The notes: a model not told the origin generated them from the letters alone. Shown: positions 8,802 to 18,012, counted from the stretch's first letter. The stretch is 64,000 nt of DNA from Saprospiraceae bacterium (GCA_016715985.1 JADJXD010000001.1:4588001-4652000), one strand, 5' to 3'. Numbers and translations are program-made.

Positions 8802-9200
8802 TTATTCTGTTGTTTTTCCGTCAAATTCTTCTCCGTTTTTTTCAGCATCTGCTTTTGTCAACCATATGGAATCAAATTTGTGATGTGGCGGGCTATAGAT
8901 AGTGTATAATTTTAATTCAGAGTCTTTATCTAAATTAATGATATTGTGCTTTGCACCTGATGGTACAATAATATCATCTCCGTCTTTTACGAAATATTCT
9001 GTTTCATCAATAATACATTTTCCTGAACCACTTTCAAATCGAAAAAACTGGTCCGAATTCCGGTGCGTTTCTTCTCCGATTTCTTCTCCTGCTTTTAGGT
9101 TCATCAGAACAAGTTGAAGATGTTTGCCGGTATATAATACCTTGCGAAAATTTTTATTTTCCAATGTTTCTTTTTCGATATTGCTTTTAAAACCTATCAT
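8802..9200 (-). CDS. Single-domain cupin protein
   Basis: 132 aa. Cupin motif 1 is visible as G-E-E-I-G-E-E-T-H-R-N-x-D-Q-F-F-R-F-E-S-G-x-G and motif 2 as G-D-D-I-I-V-P-S-G-A-K-H-N-I-I-N. The His, Gln/Glu and late His positions fit a metal-binding small beta-barrel like those annotated as mannose-6-phosphate isomerase-like cupins. A charged C-terminal tail (KADAEKNGEEFDG) follows the barrel. It lies about 160 bp upstream of kaiC on the same strand, but the spacing suggests a separate transcript. Substrate unknown. Confidence 0.88.
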   Translation of the reverse strand: MIGFKSNIEKETLENKNFRKVLYTGKHLQLVLMNLKAGEEIGEETHRNSDQFFRFESGSGKCIIDETEYFVKDGDDIIVPSGAKHNIINLDKDSELKLYTIYSPPHHKFDSIWLTKADAEKNGEEFDGKTTE

Positions 9201-9594
9201 CTGTTTAGCTTTTATATGGTTTATATTAAAAAGCCAAATGTAAGACCTTTTAAAAAGGCAGATATTACAAAATCATCGAAAGAAGTTGTATAATTCACAC
9301 AATATTATCTTGACAGACCGAGCACAACTCTGGCCTTCTATCTAGGGTCTGCTTAAATACACAAAAATAATTGATTATCATATAAATATATTAAATTTTT
9401 CAAAAATGGGTGCATGACTATAAGATGATTGTCTTCAAAACCCTTGCACTTGGTTTAAATTATTTTTGTAAGTCAGCTGCACTCAATCTACTTCACCTTC
9501 TTCGCCTTGAAGTATTAATATACGTCTGCGGCTTGAAGTCTCGTATCTTAAGCACATCTGACTTTTTCAGCTGACCCTAACTAGCAGTGACAGA
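9201..9594. other. Intergenic region, nothing recognised
   Basis: Nearly 400 bp between the cupin gene and a doubtful small frame. Translation of both strands gave no recognisable protein remnant, and there is no clear terminator hairpin. Confidence 0.4.
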
Positions 9595-9780
9595 TTAATT
9601 TCTTTCTTTACTCTTCAGGATTATAGTTTTATAAGAAGATTCAGATGCGGCAATAATTTTTTTATGTATTGTAATTTTTCCCATTCTGTGAAAGCGCTGA
9701 ACTTCTTTTGCCTGAATTCTTAAAAAATTCCTTTCCAGCAATGTATTGCCATTGTATTCTAACTTCACAAGATGATGCAA
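9595..9780 (-). CDS. Small hypothetical protein (doubtful)
   Basis: 61 codons, basic, no recognised domain. It starts 8 bp after the end of the broken DUF6544 gene on the same strand. The composition (NGNTLLERNFLRIQAKEVQRFHRMGK) is protein-like but I can name no family. It may be a real downstream gene, a fragment, or chance. Confidence 0.25.
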   Translation of the reverse strand: MHHLVKLEYNGNTLLERNFLRIQAKEVQRFHRMGKITIHKKIIAASESSYKTIILKSKERN

Positions 9781-9788
9781 AAAATGAT

Positions 9789-10877
9789 CTAATTTGCAAT
9801 GTTATATGTAATGGATTTTACATGAAACATCCCATAACACATGTCTCTGTCCGGATAGCTGTAAATGGTTTCAGCATAACCGGCTAATTTGTACCCGTTT
9901 ATTTCGCGATAGTCCTTTAGTGGTGTCGCCCAGGGAAGTTTTTTGCCTGCTTCGGCATTGTATCTGTCATCAGATTTAAAATTGACAAGTTCGCCTGCTT
10001 CATTGAAGAAAAGGTCGGCTGTAATCGTAATTCCGTTGTTCGTAAAACTTGCTTTTAAAGAATTTTCATCAGTCAATTCCCAGGAAATGCGTTCATCAAT
10101 TAATGTGGCGGGTGCCATGCAGCACATATCATTAAAAAAGGTGACAGTTTCTGCTTTATCCATTTCGATGCCATCCTTATACTGAACTCTGAATAATGAA
10201 AACAGTCGGATATCCATAAAAGCATTTCCATTTTTATAGCTATGATAGCCTGCAACAGGAAGATTTTTCATTATGGCTTTCATAAAAAACAAACGGGTTG
10301 GCGTTTCAATGAAGTTATATTGTTCTCAAGTAAATGGCATCCATTCTGATTGTTCGTCCTTTCTGATTTTTCCTTCAAATTCAATTTTAAAATTATTCAC
10401 TTTAGGTTTGCCGATACAACCTGAATAACGAATGTATTTTTTTACAGGTTCGGGTAATGACTGTATATCTGTTTCAGAAAGAATTGTGTTATGAAAATAT
10501 TCCTTTTGTTGCAAACATGTTTCAAGATCATTTTTATAGTCCTTGTAATAGCTCCAGGTGCCAAAACCGATGATGGAAGCCAATAAAATAATCACATTCG
10601 CAATGGTGCCAAATTTTGAATCTTGCCAGAAGTTAAAAATAAGAATCTGAGAGATTACGACTGCAATTATTCCAAAAAACCACCAGTTATTGTTTTTAAT
10701 AATAAACAAAACGGACGCAATAAATAAAAGTAGAAATGCCATTAACCAAATGATACCTATTGGTTTAGAAATCGGTTGAGTAAGTTGTTTTGCGTCATAC
10801 AACCCAAACGCTTTTGTAAAGCCAATAATATGAATTAAACCATGAATTAATAAAATGATGAAAAGTGCTGTCCTCAT
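9789..10877 (-). pseudogene. DUF6544-family membrane protein interrupted by an in-frame TGA
   Basis: Two adjacent frames on the minus strand are in the same phase and read as one protein of about 362 aa if the TGA at 10326-10328 is a sense codon. The first part (183 aa) has several membrane helices (residues 1-115) and starts the soluble domain (LPEPVKKYIRYSGCIGKPKV, FEGKIRKD). The second part continues it directly (EQYNFIETPTRLFFMKA, FSLFRVQYKDG, MDKAETVTFFNDMCC), as in DUF6544 proteins. A single change in TCA (Ser) would create this TGA. Either the gene is inactivated or this is a base error. It overlaps the upstream membrane-protein gene by 4 bp, so the two form an operon. Confidence 0.8.
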
Positions 10878-11347
10878 TTTTCTGTTTCTTTTAATGTTTG
10901 ATTAGAGACTTTGTTTGAAATATATCCAATATCAAAATCAGACCATTTATATTGACCTTTTAGAATTATTCCAAAAACTATTAAAATTATTCCAATAAAT
11001 AACATCATAAAATGCAGGCCATTGAAGTCTCTCACCATAATCACCTGCACAATTATCCAACCCGAAAGCAGTAATCCCTGTATTAGAATTAGGATCGGAA
11101 AAAATCTGTATTTTTTTATACTTGAAACAGCCGCAATAATATTCAAAAATCCATTCACCAATAACAATATTATCCCCGGTATTAAATAATTTGAAAATGG
11201 AGAATGTGAAAGATAGGAAGGGGACATTCCCATTAATTTTCCGGTAGGATCTGTTACAAAAAGTAATCCGGCGATTATTGCACTGATTCCCGTAATTAAA
11301 AGAAGAGAGATGGAAATCATTCTCGAAACACTATGCAGATTATCCAT
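10874..11347 (-). CDS. Four-helix integral membrane protein, unknown function
   Basis: 157 aa with four hydrophobic segments (roughly 11-30, 50-72, 80-103 and 112-132), a short soluble tail and no catalytic motif. The gene ends with an ATGA-type 4-bp overlap with the start of the interrupted DUF6544 gene, implying translational coupling and a shared role in the membrane. I do not recognise the family. Confidence 0.7.
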   Translation of the reverse strand: MDNLHSVSRMISISLLLITGISAIIAGLLFVTDPTGKLMGMSPSYLSHSPFSNYLIPGIILLLVNGFLNIIAAVSSIKKYRFFPILILIQGLLLSGWIIVQVIMVRDFNGLHFMMLFIGIILIVFGIILKGQYKWSDFDIGYISNKVSNQTLKETEK

Positions 11348-11701
11348 TTTTATTCTTTAATAGCCGTTGCAAATCTACAGCTATGGAAGTTAGTAAAAAA
11401 TGATTTTTATCATTATTGGCAAAGTTGTATCTCATAAAAGGTATTCAGGAAAAGATACAACTTATGGATTTGGTGGATAGAAGCTGATATCATGTATTAG
11501 AATAAAAATTTTAGAAAAAGGTCAGGTTTTATTGGTATTTATTTAGTTTATTCAGTTTTAGTTTCCTGGAAAATGAACGGTGATGTTTCGCGTCATTGCT
11601 CATAATACACGATTCGTTCATGGATTTGTACGTGTAAGCCATATATTTTTATTTATCAATTTTTATCATCAGAAATTTGTCCCATCAAAAAACAATTAAT
11701 C
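11348..11701. other. Divergent intergenic region
   Basis: About 350 bp between a minus-strand membrane gene and the plus-strand secreted protein, so it should hold divergent promoters. Only loose matches to the TAnnTTTG element are seen, so no promoter is called. No RNA gene was recognised. Confidence 0.4.
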
Positions 11702-12796
11702 ATGAAACAATTTTATTTTCTTTCAATCTTTATTATTTTTGGGATATCACTGGATGCTCAAAACGTGGGTATAGGTACCACAACTCCCGGCTATAAGCTT
11801 GATGTAGCCGGCAGACTTAGATTACAGCAATCTCAAAGTACAACAGCTGGTGTGTGGTTTGATGGTGTGAATACACCTACCCGTTCTTTTGTGGGTACGT
11901 TAAATGAGGAACACATGGGTTTATATGGGAGTTCAGGTGCAGGTTGGAATTTTGTGATGAATGTAGTCAATGGTAATATTGGAATAGGCGAACAAGCTCC
12001 GGCTTTCAAACTTGACCTTAACGGTAGAATGCGATTAAAACATAATCCTAACAGTAGTGCCGGTATATGGTTTGATGGCAATAATGCCCCTGTTCGTTCT
12101 TTTATCGGCACGATAGATAATGACCACTTTGGATTGTGGGGCGCTGGCGGTGCAGGTTGGAATTTTTCTATGAATGTAAATAATGGAAACACAGGGATCG
12201 GGGTATCTGCTCCAACTGCCAAACTTGATGTAAATGGTAGTTTGAGATTCAGAAGTTCATTTCCTAAAAAAGGAAGTGTAATGACAAGTAATGACGCCAA
12301 TGGAAATGCATCCTGGGCAGACCCTGTCGCATTTAAAGCTGCCGGAAGAAATGTAGATGCAATGCCTAATTTTCCGGTCAGTACATGGACGAAATTTTAT
12401 TTCAGAAATGTTCCTGTTTATAACATTGGGTTAGCTTATCAGCAAAATAGTGCTCAGCTCGGTGTTGTAGAGACTGGTTTGTATCATTTAGACACTCAGA
12501 TTCATTTGACCGGATATGGTGAACAATTAGGCGTACGAATCAGATTAAACAGAGGCGGGACAATAAGCACTATTGCTACACAAGATAAAATTAGTTATAA
12601 CGTTGAAGATGCTCCAACATTGACAGATGTAATATTCATTGATGCTGTATCGATAAGTACAGATGCGGTTCTGGAGGCGGGTGATATTGTTTGGGTAGAA
12701 ATATTTTATCAAAGTAGTTATTCAAACAATCCTTTTCCAATTTCATCATTAACTGACAGAACCTGGTTTAGCGGACATTTAGTAGCAAGGTTGTGA
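11702..12796 (+). CDS. Secreted repeat protein with C1q/TNF-like C-terminal domain (putative)
   Basis: 364 aa. Signal peptide (residues 1-20, ending SLDAQ) is followed by N-V-G-I-G-T-T-T-P-G-Y-K-L-D-V-A-G, the phrase found in many Bacteroidota tail-fibre-like surface proteins. Two near-identical units of about 70 residues follow (GVWFDG...RSFVGT...GAGWNFVMNV, then GIWFDG...RSFIGT...GAGWNFSMNV), with a third, shorter GIG...KLDVNG start. The last 140 residues form a beta-rich domain with a Y-H-L-D-T-Q-I-H-L pattern, similar to C1q/TNF-like jelly rolls. It is likely secreted or surface-displayed; no T9SS tail is visible. A terminator follows it. Confidence 0.7.
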   Translation: MKQFYFLSIFIIFGISLDAQNVGIGTTTPGYKLDVAGRLRLQQSQSTTAGVWFDGVNTPTRSFVGTLNEEHMGLYGSSGAGWNFVMNVVNGNIGIGEQAPAFKLDLNGRMRLKHNPNSSAGIWFDGNNAPVRSFIGTIDNDHFGLWGAGGAGWNFSMNVNNGNTGIGVSAPTAKLDVNGSLRFRSSFPKKGSVMTSNDANGNASWADPVAFKAAGRNVDAMPNFPVSTWTKFYFRNVPVYNIGLAYQQNSAQLGVVETGLYHLDTQIHLTGYGEQLGVRIRLNRGGTISTIATQDKISYNVEDAPTLTDVIFIDAVSISTDAVLEAGDIVWVEIFYQSSYSNNPFPISSLTDRTWFSGHLVARL

Positions 12797-12847
12797 TATT
12801 AGTTATCACTTAATTGCTGACTTTTAATAAAATATAAATCTGAAGTT

Positions 12848-12894
12848 AAAAATCCTTGATTAAACCTTAGGTAAAGAAATCAAGGATTTTTTTA
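12848..12894 (+). terminator. Rho-independent terminator
   Basis: Inverted repeat AAAATCCTTGAT ... ATCAAGGATTTT with a roughly 20-nt loop, followed by a run of T, 50 bp after the secreted repeat protein. It fits the 3' end of that gene and would also work weakly on the opposite strand. Confidence 0.8.
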
Positions 12895-13014
12895 TTAACA
12901 CATTTTCCAAAGACAAAAATGAACAAAAAGTACGAATCGTTAGCAATGAAGCTCAATTTGTGAACTAATGATAAATGGATTAGCTACTGATATTTTTGAT
13001 CATCAGTCCGTTTC

Positions 13015-13125
13015 CTAAAGTTGAAAAATAATTTCCACAGTGCTTCCGAATACTTTTGCCTTTTTAAGAGCCAAAACGGTTGAAGGTGCAAATTTACCAG
13101 TCTCTAAAGAGTTGACAGCTTGCCA
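13015..13125 (-). pseudogene. Remnant of an XRE-family HTH regulator
   Basis: A 36-codon stretch ending in TAG (13015-13017) reads W-Q-A-V-N-S-L-E-T-G-K-F-A-P-S-T-V-L-A-L-K and ends EIIFQL. This is the recognition-helix half of the small XRE regulators common in Bacteroidota (RQAVNSLEKGKYxPS). The N-terminal half is missing and the frame is joined to the cyclase-like pseudogene just upstream, suggesting an old deletion between two genes. Confidence 0.7.
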
Positions 13126-13735
13126 AACTTAATTCCTGTGATTCGGTTTTAACCTGCTCAAGTTTACTAATTCTGTATTTATATCCATTAAGCTTGTATT
13201 CGATTATACCTCCAAGAACTAAAAGTGTGGAATGTAACGAACTATGTATTGCACCGGATGAATTGGAGCGACAATTGAATCCTCCGCAAATCATTTTTTC
13301 AGAAAGTAAGAAATCAACAACTGACTTCAAATTGTCCTGAGCAGTCCTAAAATAAGCAGCATAACTCAAAGCCATTCCACTAACACAAACATTACACCTT
13401 TGATGAATACCTGAAGGAAGAATGCCTCCATCAGATCCTTTTTCGGTTTGAAATATATTAAGGATTGTTTCCTTTATCGGTTGGCAGTCAGGATAAATAT
13501 TTATGTTCTTTAAATCCAGTAATGTGTAATGGGTAGATTTTCACTTAGGTTGATAAAAACGTGGTTCCCAATGACCATCAGGTTTCTGATAAGACAGAAA
13601 TTTAAAACTCCAACCTTCCTGTTCAATTTTTATTCTGAGTTCAGGTTTTTCAATATCTTTTAATTCATGATATGTCTGATATTGAATAGACACATCGCTC
13701 TCCAGCAATCACAATATTATTTGTTGGTCGGTCAT
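13094..13735 (-). pseudogene. Decayed squalene-cyclase/prenyltransferase-like protein
   Basis: Reading the minus strand from an ATG at 13735 in one frame gives a protein-like sequence broken by two TGA codons (13709-13711 and 13541-13543), each at a place where Trp would fit, so each could be a TGG-to-TGA change. Recognisable pieces: F-L-S-Y-Q-K-P-D-G-H-W-E-P, T-H-Y-T-L-L-D-L-K-N, K-G-S-D-G-G, M-I-C-G-G-F-N-C-R-S-N and G-A-I-H-S-S-L-H-S-T. These resemble alpha/alpha-toroid repeats of the cyclase/prenyltransferase superfamily. After KTESQE the frame runs into unrelated sequence next to an XRE remnant, so the C-terminus is deleted. The largest open piece is 13094-13375. It is not expected to be functional. 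Confidence 0.65.
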
Positions 13736-13937
13736 TTTTAAAATTGTGCTAAGAATTTTATATATTCAACAAAGTCAATCATTGTGAAAAATACATCTTT
13801 ATCAGTGAGAACAAATTTACAGTTCTGATCTTAAATTCAATTTACCGCACTTGATTTTATTGATCTGAAATTAATCAGGACCATCATTTGTTCACTGTCA
13901 CCAAAAACATTTTGTTACAGCCGGCTTTTTTCTGTTA

Positions 13938-14330
13938 TTATTTCATCGAATGTAAACCAATGGAATTTCCTTCTGTATCCATCGCAATTGAGCAAAATCC
14001 ATAATCGCCAATAGACATTTTCGATTGGAGAACTTTTCCACCTGCACTTGTAACCCGGCTTTCTTCTACAGAACAATCTTCACAGGCAAAATAAACAAGT
14101 GTTCCACCTGAGCCCGGTTTCATATGTTCCATTTTTACTAACGCTCCGCTAATGTTTTTTTCATTTTCTTCCCAAGGGAAACTTATCATTTGCATTTCGT
14201 CTATTCCTTCGGGCATGGGAAGTTCAGTCATTTGAATTTCCAACACTGTTTCATAGAATTTTTGAGCTCTGCTCATATCTTCTACATAAATTTCCACCCA
14301 GGTAAATGGGTTTTTTGCATTTGTGGCCAT
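13938..14330 (-). CDS. VOC (glyoxalase/bleomycin-resistance fold) protein
   Basis: 130 aa, the size of one VOC domain. It shows the paired beta-alpha-beta modules: F-T-W-V-E-I-Y-V-E-D-M-S-R-A-Q-K-F-Y-E-T-V-L at the start, and G-x-V-L-Q-S-K-M-S-I-G-D-Y-G-F-C-S-I-A-M-D-T-E-G-N-S-I-G-L-H-S at the end. The YGFxxxxxDxEGNxIGLHS ending marks the subgroup often annotated as glyoxalase-like. The metal ligands and substrate cannot be assigned from sequence. It has no operon partner; the next gene upstream is 250 bp away. Confidence 0.88.
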   Translation of the reverse strand: MATNAKNPFTWVEIYVEDMSRAQKFYETVLEIQMTELPMPEGIDEMQMISFPWEENEKNISGALVKMEHMKPGSGGTLVYFACEDCSVEESRVTSAGGKVLQSKMSIGDYGFCSIAMDTEGNSIGLHSMK

Positions 14331-14582
14331 ACTTGTAAGTTATTGGTTGTTTAAATTTAAAGTTGATAAAATTAGTGAAATCCGGATTAACGGTTGATCT
14401 TCCATTCGACTATTTATGCAAATGAACCTGATAAGTCTTAAAGTTTTTATACACCTGACTTTTATCCACCACAAATCTATTAATAATCCGGAAATCAGCA
14501 AACATCTTAAAATATTTGTCCATTTCAGTATTTAATTTTTTTTGGTCTGAAATTTATCGGAATCAGCAATTGTCCTCGTGTA

Positions 14583-14798
14583 TTAGCTTTCAGGTTCTTC
14601 TACATACTCAAGAATATCGGAAGGCTGGCAGTTTAGTGCCTTACAAATAGCCTCTAAAGTGCTGAATCGGATGGCTTTTGCTTTTCCCGTTTTCAGGATG
14701 GAAAGATTTGAAAGTGTAAGTTCAACTTTTTCTGACAGCTCATTCAGCGACATCTTTCGTTTTGCCATCATTACATCTAAGTTTACAATAATTGGCAT
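14583..14798 (-). CDS. Small XRE-family HTH regulator (YozG-like)
   Basis: 71 aa, almost entirely one helix-turn-helix: M-P-I-I-V-N-L-D-V-M-M-A-K-R-K-M-S-L-N-E-L-S-E-K-V, then L-S-N-L-S-I-L-K-T-G-K-A-K-A-I-R-F-S-T-L, ending C-Q-P-S-D-I-L-E-Y. This is the short regulator typically paired with DUF2975 membrane proteins. It starts 3 bp after the DUF2975 reading frame ends, so the pair is co-transcribed. Because that partner is frameshifted, the regulator may now act alone. Confidence 0.9.
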   Translation of the reverse strand: MPIIVNLDVMMAKRKMSLNELSEKVELTLSNLSILKTGKAKAIRFSTLEAICKALNCQPSDILEYVEEPES

Positions 14799-14801
14799 AT
14801 C

Positions 14802-15337
14802 TTATACTGTTAAGTCGTTTTCATTTTGGATTTCGACACCTCTTGTGAAAATAGTCGCAATTACATAGACGATTGCCGCCATAATAATAAAAGCCTGACT
14901 GTCTGTCCAGAATTGGTCTAATGTGTCGATTTCAATTCCACGATGCGGCAAACTTTTGGTTGTATGTCGGGCTATATAACTTAGTAGCCCTATGGTAAAA
15001 GTATGGTAACTGATACTTGTAATCCGCTCGGCAACATTGCTGTTGAAGGGTTTTGTCAGATCGAGTTTGCTGATCAGCATGATCAGAAGGTAGAACAGAT
15101 AAGCCTTCAAAACTGCGATAACCAAGATGAAGCTATACACACTGAAAAACTATACTTATTGGCCAAATACAGTTGACTTAAATCCAGCTTTTGATATAGA
15201 TTTTCAACAAATTCAGGTTTGTAAAGACTGAATACAAAATTGACAATTAAGCCACCGGCTTCAATGCATAAACCAACGAAAATGATCCAGGCTATTATAC
15301 TCAGACCCGTAAATACGAAATTGTTACTTTTAGACAT
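14802..15337 (-). pseudogene. DUF2975 membrane protein split by a frameshift
   Basis: The N-terminal 67 codons (from 15337, MSKSNNFVFTGLSIIAW) and the C-terminal 110 codons (read from around 15135, S-V-Y-S-F-I-L-V) lie in different frames and together make a DUF2975 protein of about 177 aa with four membrane helices. The break is at GTGTGT near 15130-15137: removing one TG restores L-Y-L-A-N-K-Y-S-F-S-V-Y-S-F-I-L. The companion HTH gene follows after 3 bp, as in intact DUF2975-HTH pairs. It is either a real disruption by dinucleotide slippage or a sequence error. Confidence 0.82.
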
Positions 15338-15548
15338 ATCATTAATGTTTTAAATTGATGTCGCAAAAATAATAAATATTTATTGATAAACAATAAAAAA
15401 GTATTTATTTTCAAAAAAAAATCCATTTTCAAACCCAATGCCAAGTTTTGATAAGGGATCTTCGAATAGGAAGAAACAGGTATTGAAGTTTATCTTGATA
15501 ATCGGATTTTGGCGGGTAAAACCGTTACTTTGTTGAAGGCAAAATAGA

Positions 15549-15887
15549 TTATGTTACAAGTCTGTAAATAGTAAGAATCATAATCAGTACTAAGATGCAT
15601 GTATATATTAGCTTGTTATGTCTTGCTAGCCAATTGGGCAAATAAATATCAAAATTGTCTTTCGGAGAATCTGAGTATCTGCGGGCCATTATGGTCAATG
15701 GACAGAAAAATTTGAAAATGACCAAGGTTATACCTTCCAGTAAAAATAAACCATAACCTATCCAAAGCCATTTGTCTATCTTATTGACGATCACCGCATA
15801 AAGCATATAGAAAATTACAAAATTGAAAAATATCCATATCAATGTATGGACTACTTTAATGCATATCAATTTTGTTTCATTATTCAT
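15549..15887 (-). CDS. Small integral membrane protein, unknown
   Basis: 112 aa with three hydrophobic segments (about 12-30, 41-60 and 90-109) and a short basic loop (MARRYSDSPKDNFDIYLPNWLARHNK). There is no catalytic signature and I do not recognise the family. The gene is single, about 210 bp upstream of the frameshifted DUF2975 gene. Confidence 0.6.
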   Translation of the reverse strand: MNNETKLICIKVVHTLIWIFFNFVIFYMLYAVIVNKIDKWLWIGYGLFLLEGITLVIFKFFCPLTIMARRYSDSPKDNFDIYLPNWLARHNKLIYTCILVLIMILTIYRLVT

Positions 15888-15977
15888 GTTTGTAAGCGAT
15901 TGATTCGGTCCACAAAGATATTCACAACGTTGAAATGAATATTAACTTGCTACAAAATATTTGGTGATAGATTTATC

Positions 15978-16097
15978 CGGTAGTTCGGCTCTAAGACGGG
16001 CTACCGATAACGAGTGCGTTCTCCCTTGTATACCGAAACGATGTCTTGGAGCCATCGCATCATATTCGGTAGTTCGGCTCCAAGACAGGCTAGCGAT
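15978..16097. repeat. Repeat cluster with inverted and direct copies
   Basis: Copy one at 15978-16006 reads CGGTAGTTCGGCTCTAAGAC and closes with CTACCG, making a 6-bp-stem hairpin. Copy two at 16067-16095 is about 85% identical. A third, inverted piece at 16042-16053 (TGTCTTGGAGCC) pairs perfectly with 16076-16087 (GGCTCCAAGACA). Such spaced hairpins can be recombination or RNA structures. The function is unknown. Confidence 0.65.
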
Positions 16098-16185
16098 ATT
16101 CTGAGTTTCTTATCTAAGGTTCGAATCCTGACGGGTTATAAAGTCACCTCCCCCTTACCTACGACACCACTTCATTCAACATTAA

Positions 16186-16216
16186 TTTTGTCCATTTTAA
16201 AAACTCCTTACATTTG
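16186..16216 (+). promoter_or_regulatory. Bacteroidota-type promoter
   Basis: TTTTG at 16186-16190, 18-bp spacer, then TACATTTG at 16209-16216, which matches the TAnnTTTG minus-7 element. It lies 48 bp before the ATG of the SUMF1-like lipoprotein gene. Confidence 0.65.
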
Positions 16217-16263
16217 TCTCCGATAGATCGACTTTTAGTAAACAACAGCATCACGAAAACTAA

Positions 16264-17189
16264 ATGAAAAAAAAAATCAAAATATGCTTATCCATACTTA
16301 CAGTTTTGTTACTCGCATGCCAGTCTTCAAAGAAAATTACCGATGATAATTTTCATAAGTATTGGATTCCACCAAATGGAGTAAGAATCTCAGACAACCT
16401 ATTTTGCGACCAGACAGAAATAGATAACATTGGATGGTTGGAATACCTTGCTTGGAATAAAAAAATATTTGGCGCTTCATCAGATAAATATATATCAGCA
16501 TTACCTGACACAACCGTTTGGATAAAAGCAGGTACTTGTCTTCTTCCTTATGATCTCCGTTATTTAAGACACCAGGCATACCAAAACTATCCTTTAGTTG
16601 GTGTAACTCAAAAACAGGCTATCGACTATTCCAAATGGCGCTCAGACAGAGTTTTGAAGCTTTATTGATCACAAACAAAGTGATTCAACATGACGCATCA
16701 CAAACAAAGGAAACTTATTTCACCATTGAAAAATATTTTAATGGCGAATTATCAAATATAATTTCCGAAAAGAAGGTCAACTATTATCCTGATTTCAGAT
16801 TACCAAATCTAAAGGAAAGGCAACTGATATTATCCTATTCAGACTCACTCGACCAGGCGTATTTCAAAAAGTGCAACTCAGATTACTGCAAAGAGTGCAA
16901 GGAACAATATCCGGAAATGTGGAGCAACATTGTACCCTGCCTGAATGACAGTATTACTATTGACCCTACAAGGAACGTTAACTTAGGTTGTGTGCCTAAA
17001 AAAGAAAATCCAATTTACAATTTAAGGGGAAATGTGTGTGAATGGATATTAGAACCCAATACTGTCGTAGGCGGAAGCTGGAAAGACGACAGAGAACAAA
17101 TATTAAAGTCTGATACATTTTACTTATTAGGTACAAATGCCTGGACGGGATTTAGAAATGTCTGCGAATGGAAGAAATGGAAAGAATAA
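16264..17189 (+). pseudogene. SUMF1/formylglycine-generating-enzyme-like lipoprotein, frameshifted
   Basis: Two overlapping frames make one protein of about 308 aa if one T is added to the TTTT run near 16651-16654 (D-Y-S-K-W-R-S-D-R-V then F-E-A-L-L-I-T-N-K). A lipoprotein signal ends at L-L-L-A-C19. Then come the FGE-sulfatase landmarks: N-Y-P-L-V-G-V-T-Q-K-Q-A-I-D-Y-S-K-W-R, L-R-G-N-V-C-E-W and V-V-G-G-S-W-K, ending in F-R-N-V-C-E-W. Bacteroidota use this fold in gliding/T9SS lipoproteins such as GldJ/GldK; here it is a short, solitary relative and probably not an enzyme. It has its own promoter. A real mutation or a homopolymer error could explain the break. Confidence 0.75.
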
Positions 17190-17259
17190 TACCTTAATAT
17201 TCGGTCAGATTGTTTTAAAGTCCTCTACGTTTCTCCCTACACTATTTCATTTAACAGAA

Positions 17260-17291
17260 TTTTGTCAATATTAAAAACTCTGTTATATTTG
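17260..17291 (+). promoter_or_regulatory. Bacteroidota-type promoter (second copy of repeated cassette)
   Basis: TTTTG at 17260-17264, 19-bp spacer, TATATTTG at 17284-17291. The surrounding sequence is clearly related to the promoter at 16186-16216, sharing TTTTGTC, TAAAAACTC and ATTTGTC in the same order. It drives the gene starting at 17443 with a 5' leader of about 145 nt. Confidence 0.65.
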
Positions 17292-18012
17292 TCTTTGATC
17301 GTTGGGTTTTCCGCGTATAAAAGTTAAAACAGATACCTTTAAAATCATTTATATAGTTTTATTTTTAGGTTGATTTTAAATCAATTTTTGTGGGTAGTTA
17401 AGTTGTAGATTTAAGTAAGTTAGAAGCCAACTAAAGAAAAAAATGAGCAAGAAATTGAATATCAGTTTGTTGATTAAAATCAGTGAAGAAAAGTACATCA
17501 ATGAATTACAAAAAGAAGGTAAATTCTATTGTAACAGTTTTAAGTATTTTAGAGAACTTGAACACGATCGTTATAAAGGTGACCCAAATGAAGGTAAACA
17601 ATATATAAAGCAGATAGATAAATTGGAATTTTTTTTAGGAGATAAAAGAATTGCTCATGCTAATAATGCTCAACTTTTTCCAAACAAATTTCATAAGGGT
17701 AATGTATTTTGTCTTTATGGTTTTCAAACTTCAAACCTTGATTTGACAACTAAAAGGCTGCAAAAAATTAATTTAGAGATTGAATCTGATAAATTAGGCC
17801 AATACGCATTGGTAATCTTTAATGTGCCAAAAATTAAAAAAAGATTAGAAGAGATGTTAAAACAGCTTAACATCGATTTTCTATTTAGTCCAGTAATATA
17901 TTTAAATTTCACAAAGTATGAAGGCAAATTAAGTCCATTTATTAAGTCAGATATATACCAAAATCAATCAGAAATTCGAATTTGGATGCCAAGAGAGACT
18001 GAAGAACCATAT

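Larger units (their letters stand above)
15888..16263. other. Intergenic region with repeats and a promoter
   Basis: About 375 bp without a gene. It holds two diverged copies of a TAGTTCGGCTC-AAGAC-GGCTA sequence (near 15980 and 16070), a perfect 12-bp inverted repeat, a T-arm-like sequence near 16117-16135, and a strong promoter at 16186-16216 whose flanks are repeated upstream of the next gene. Confidence 0.6.

Noticed and set aside
9789..13735. UGA read as Trp or another amino acid
   Set aside because: Two TGA codons fall at likely Trp positions, but many intact genes here end in TGA, often within ATGA overlaps, so code 4 is not supported.
16117..16140. tRNA gene near 16.1 kb
   Set aside because: Only a T-arm-like sequence; no cloverleaf can be completed upstream.
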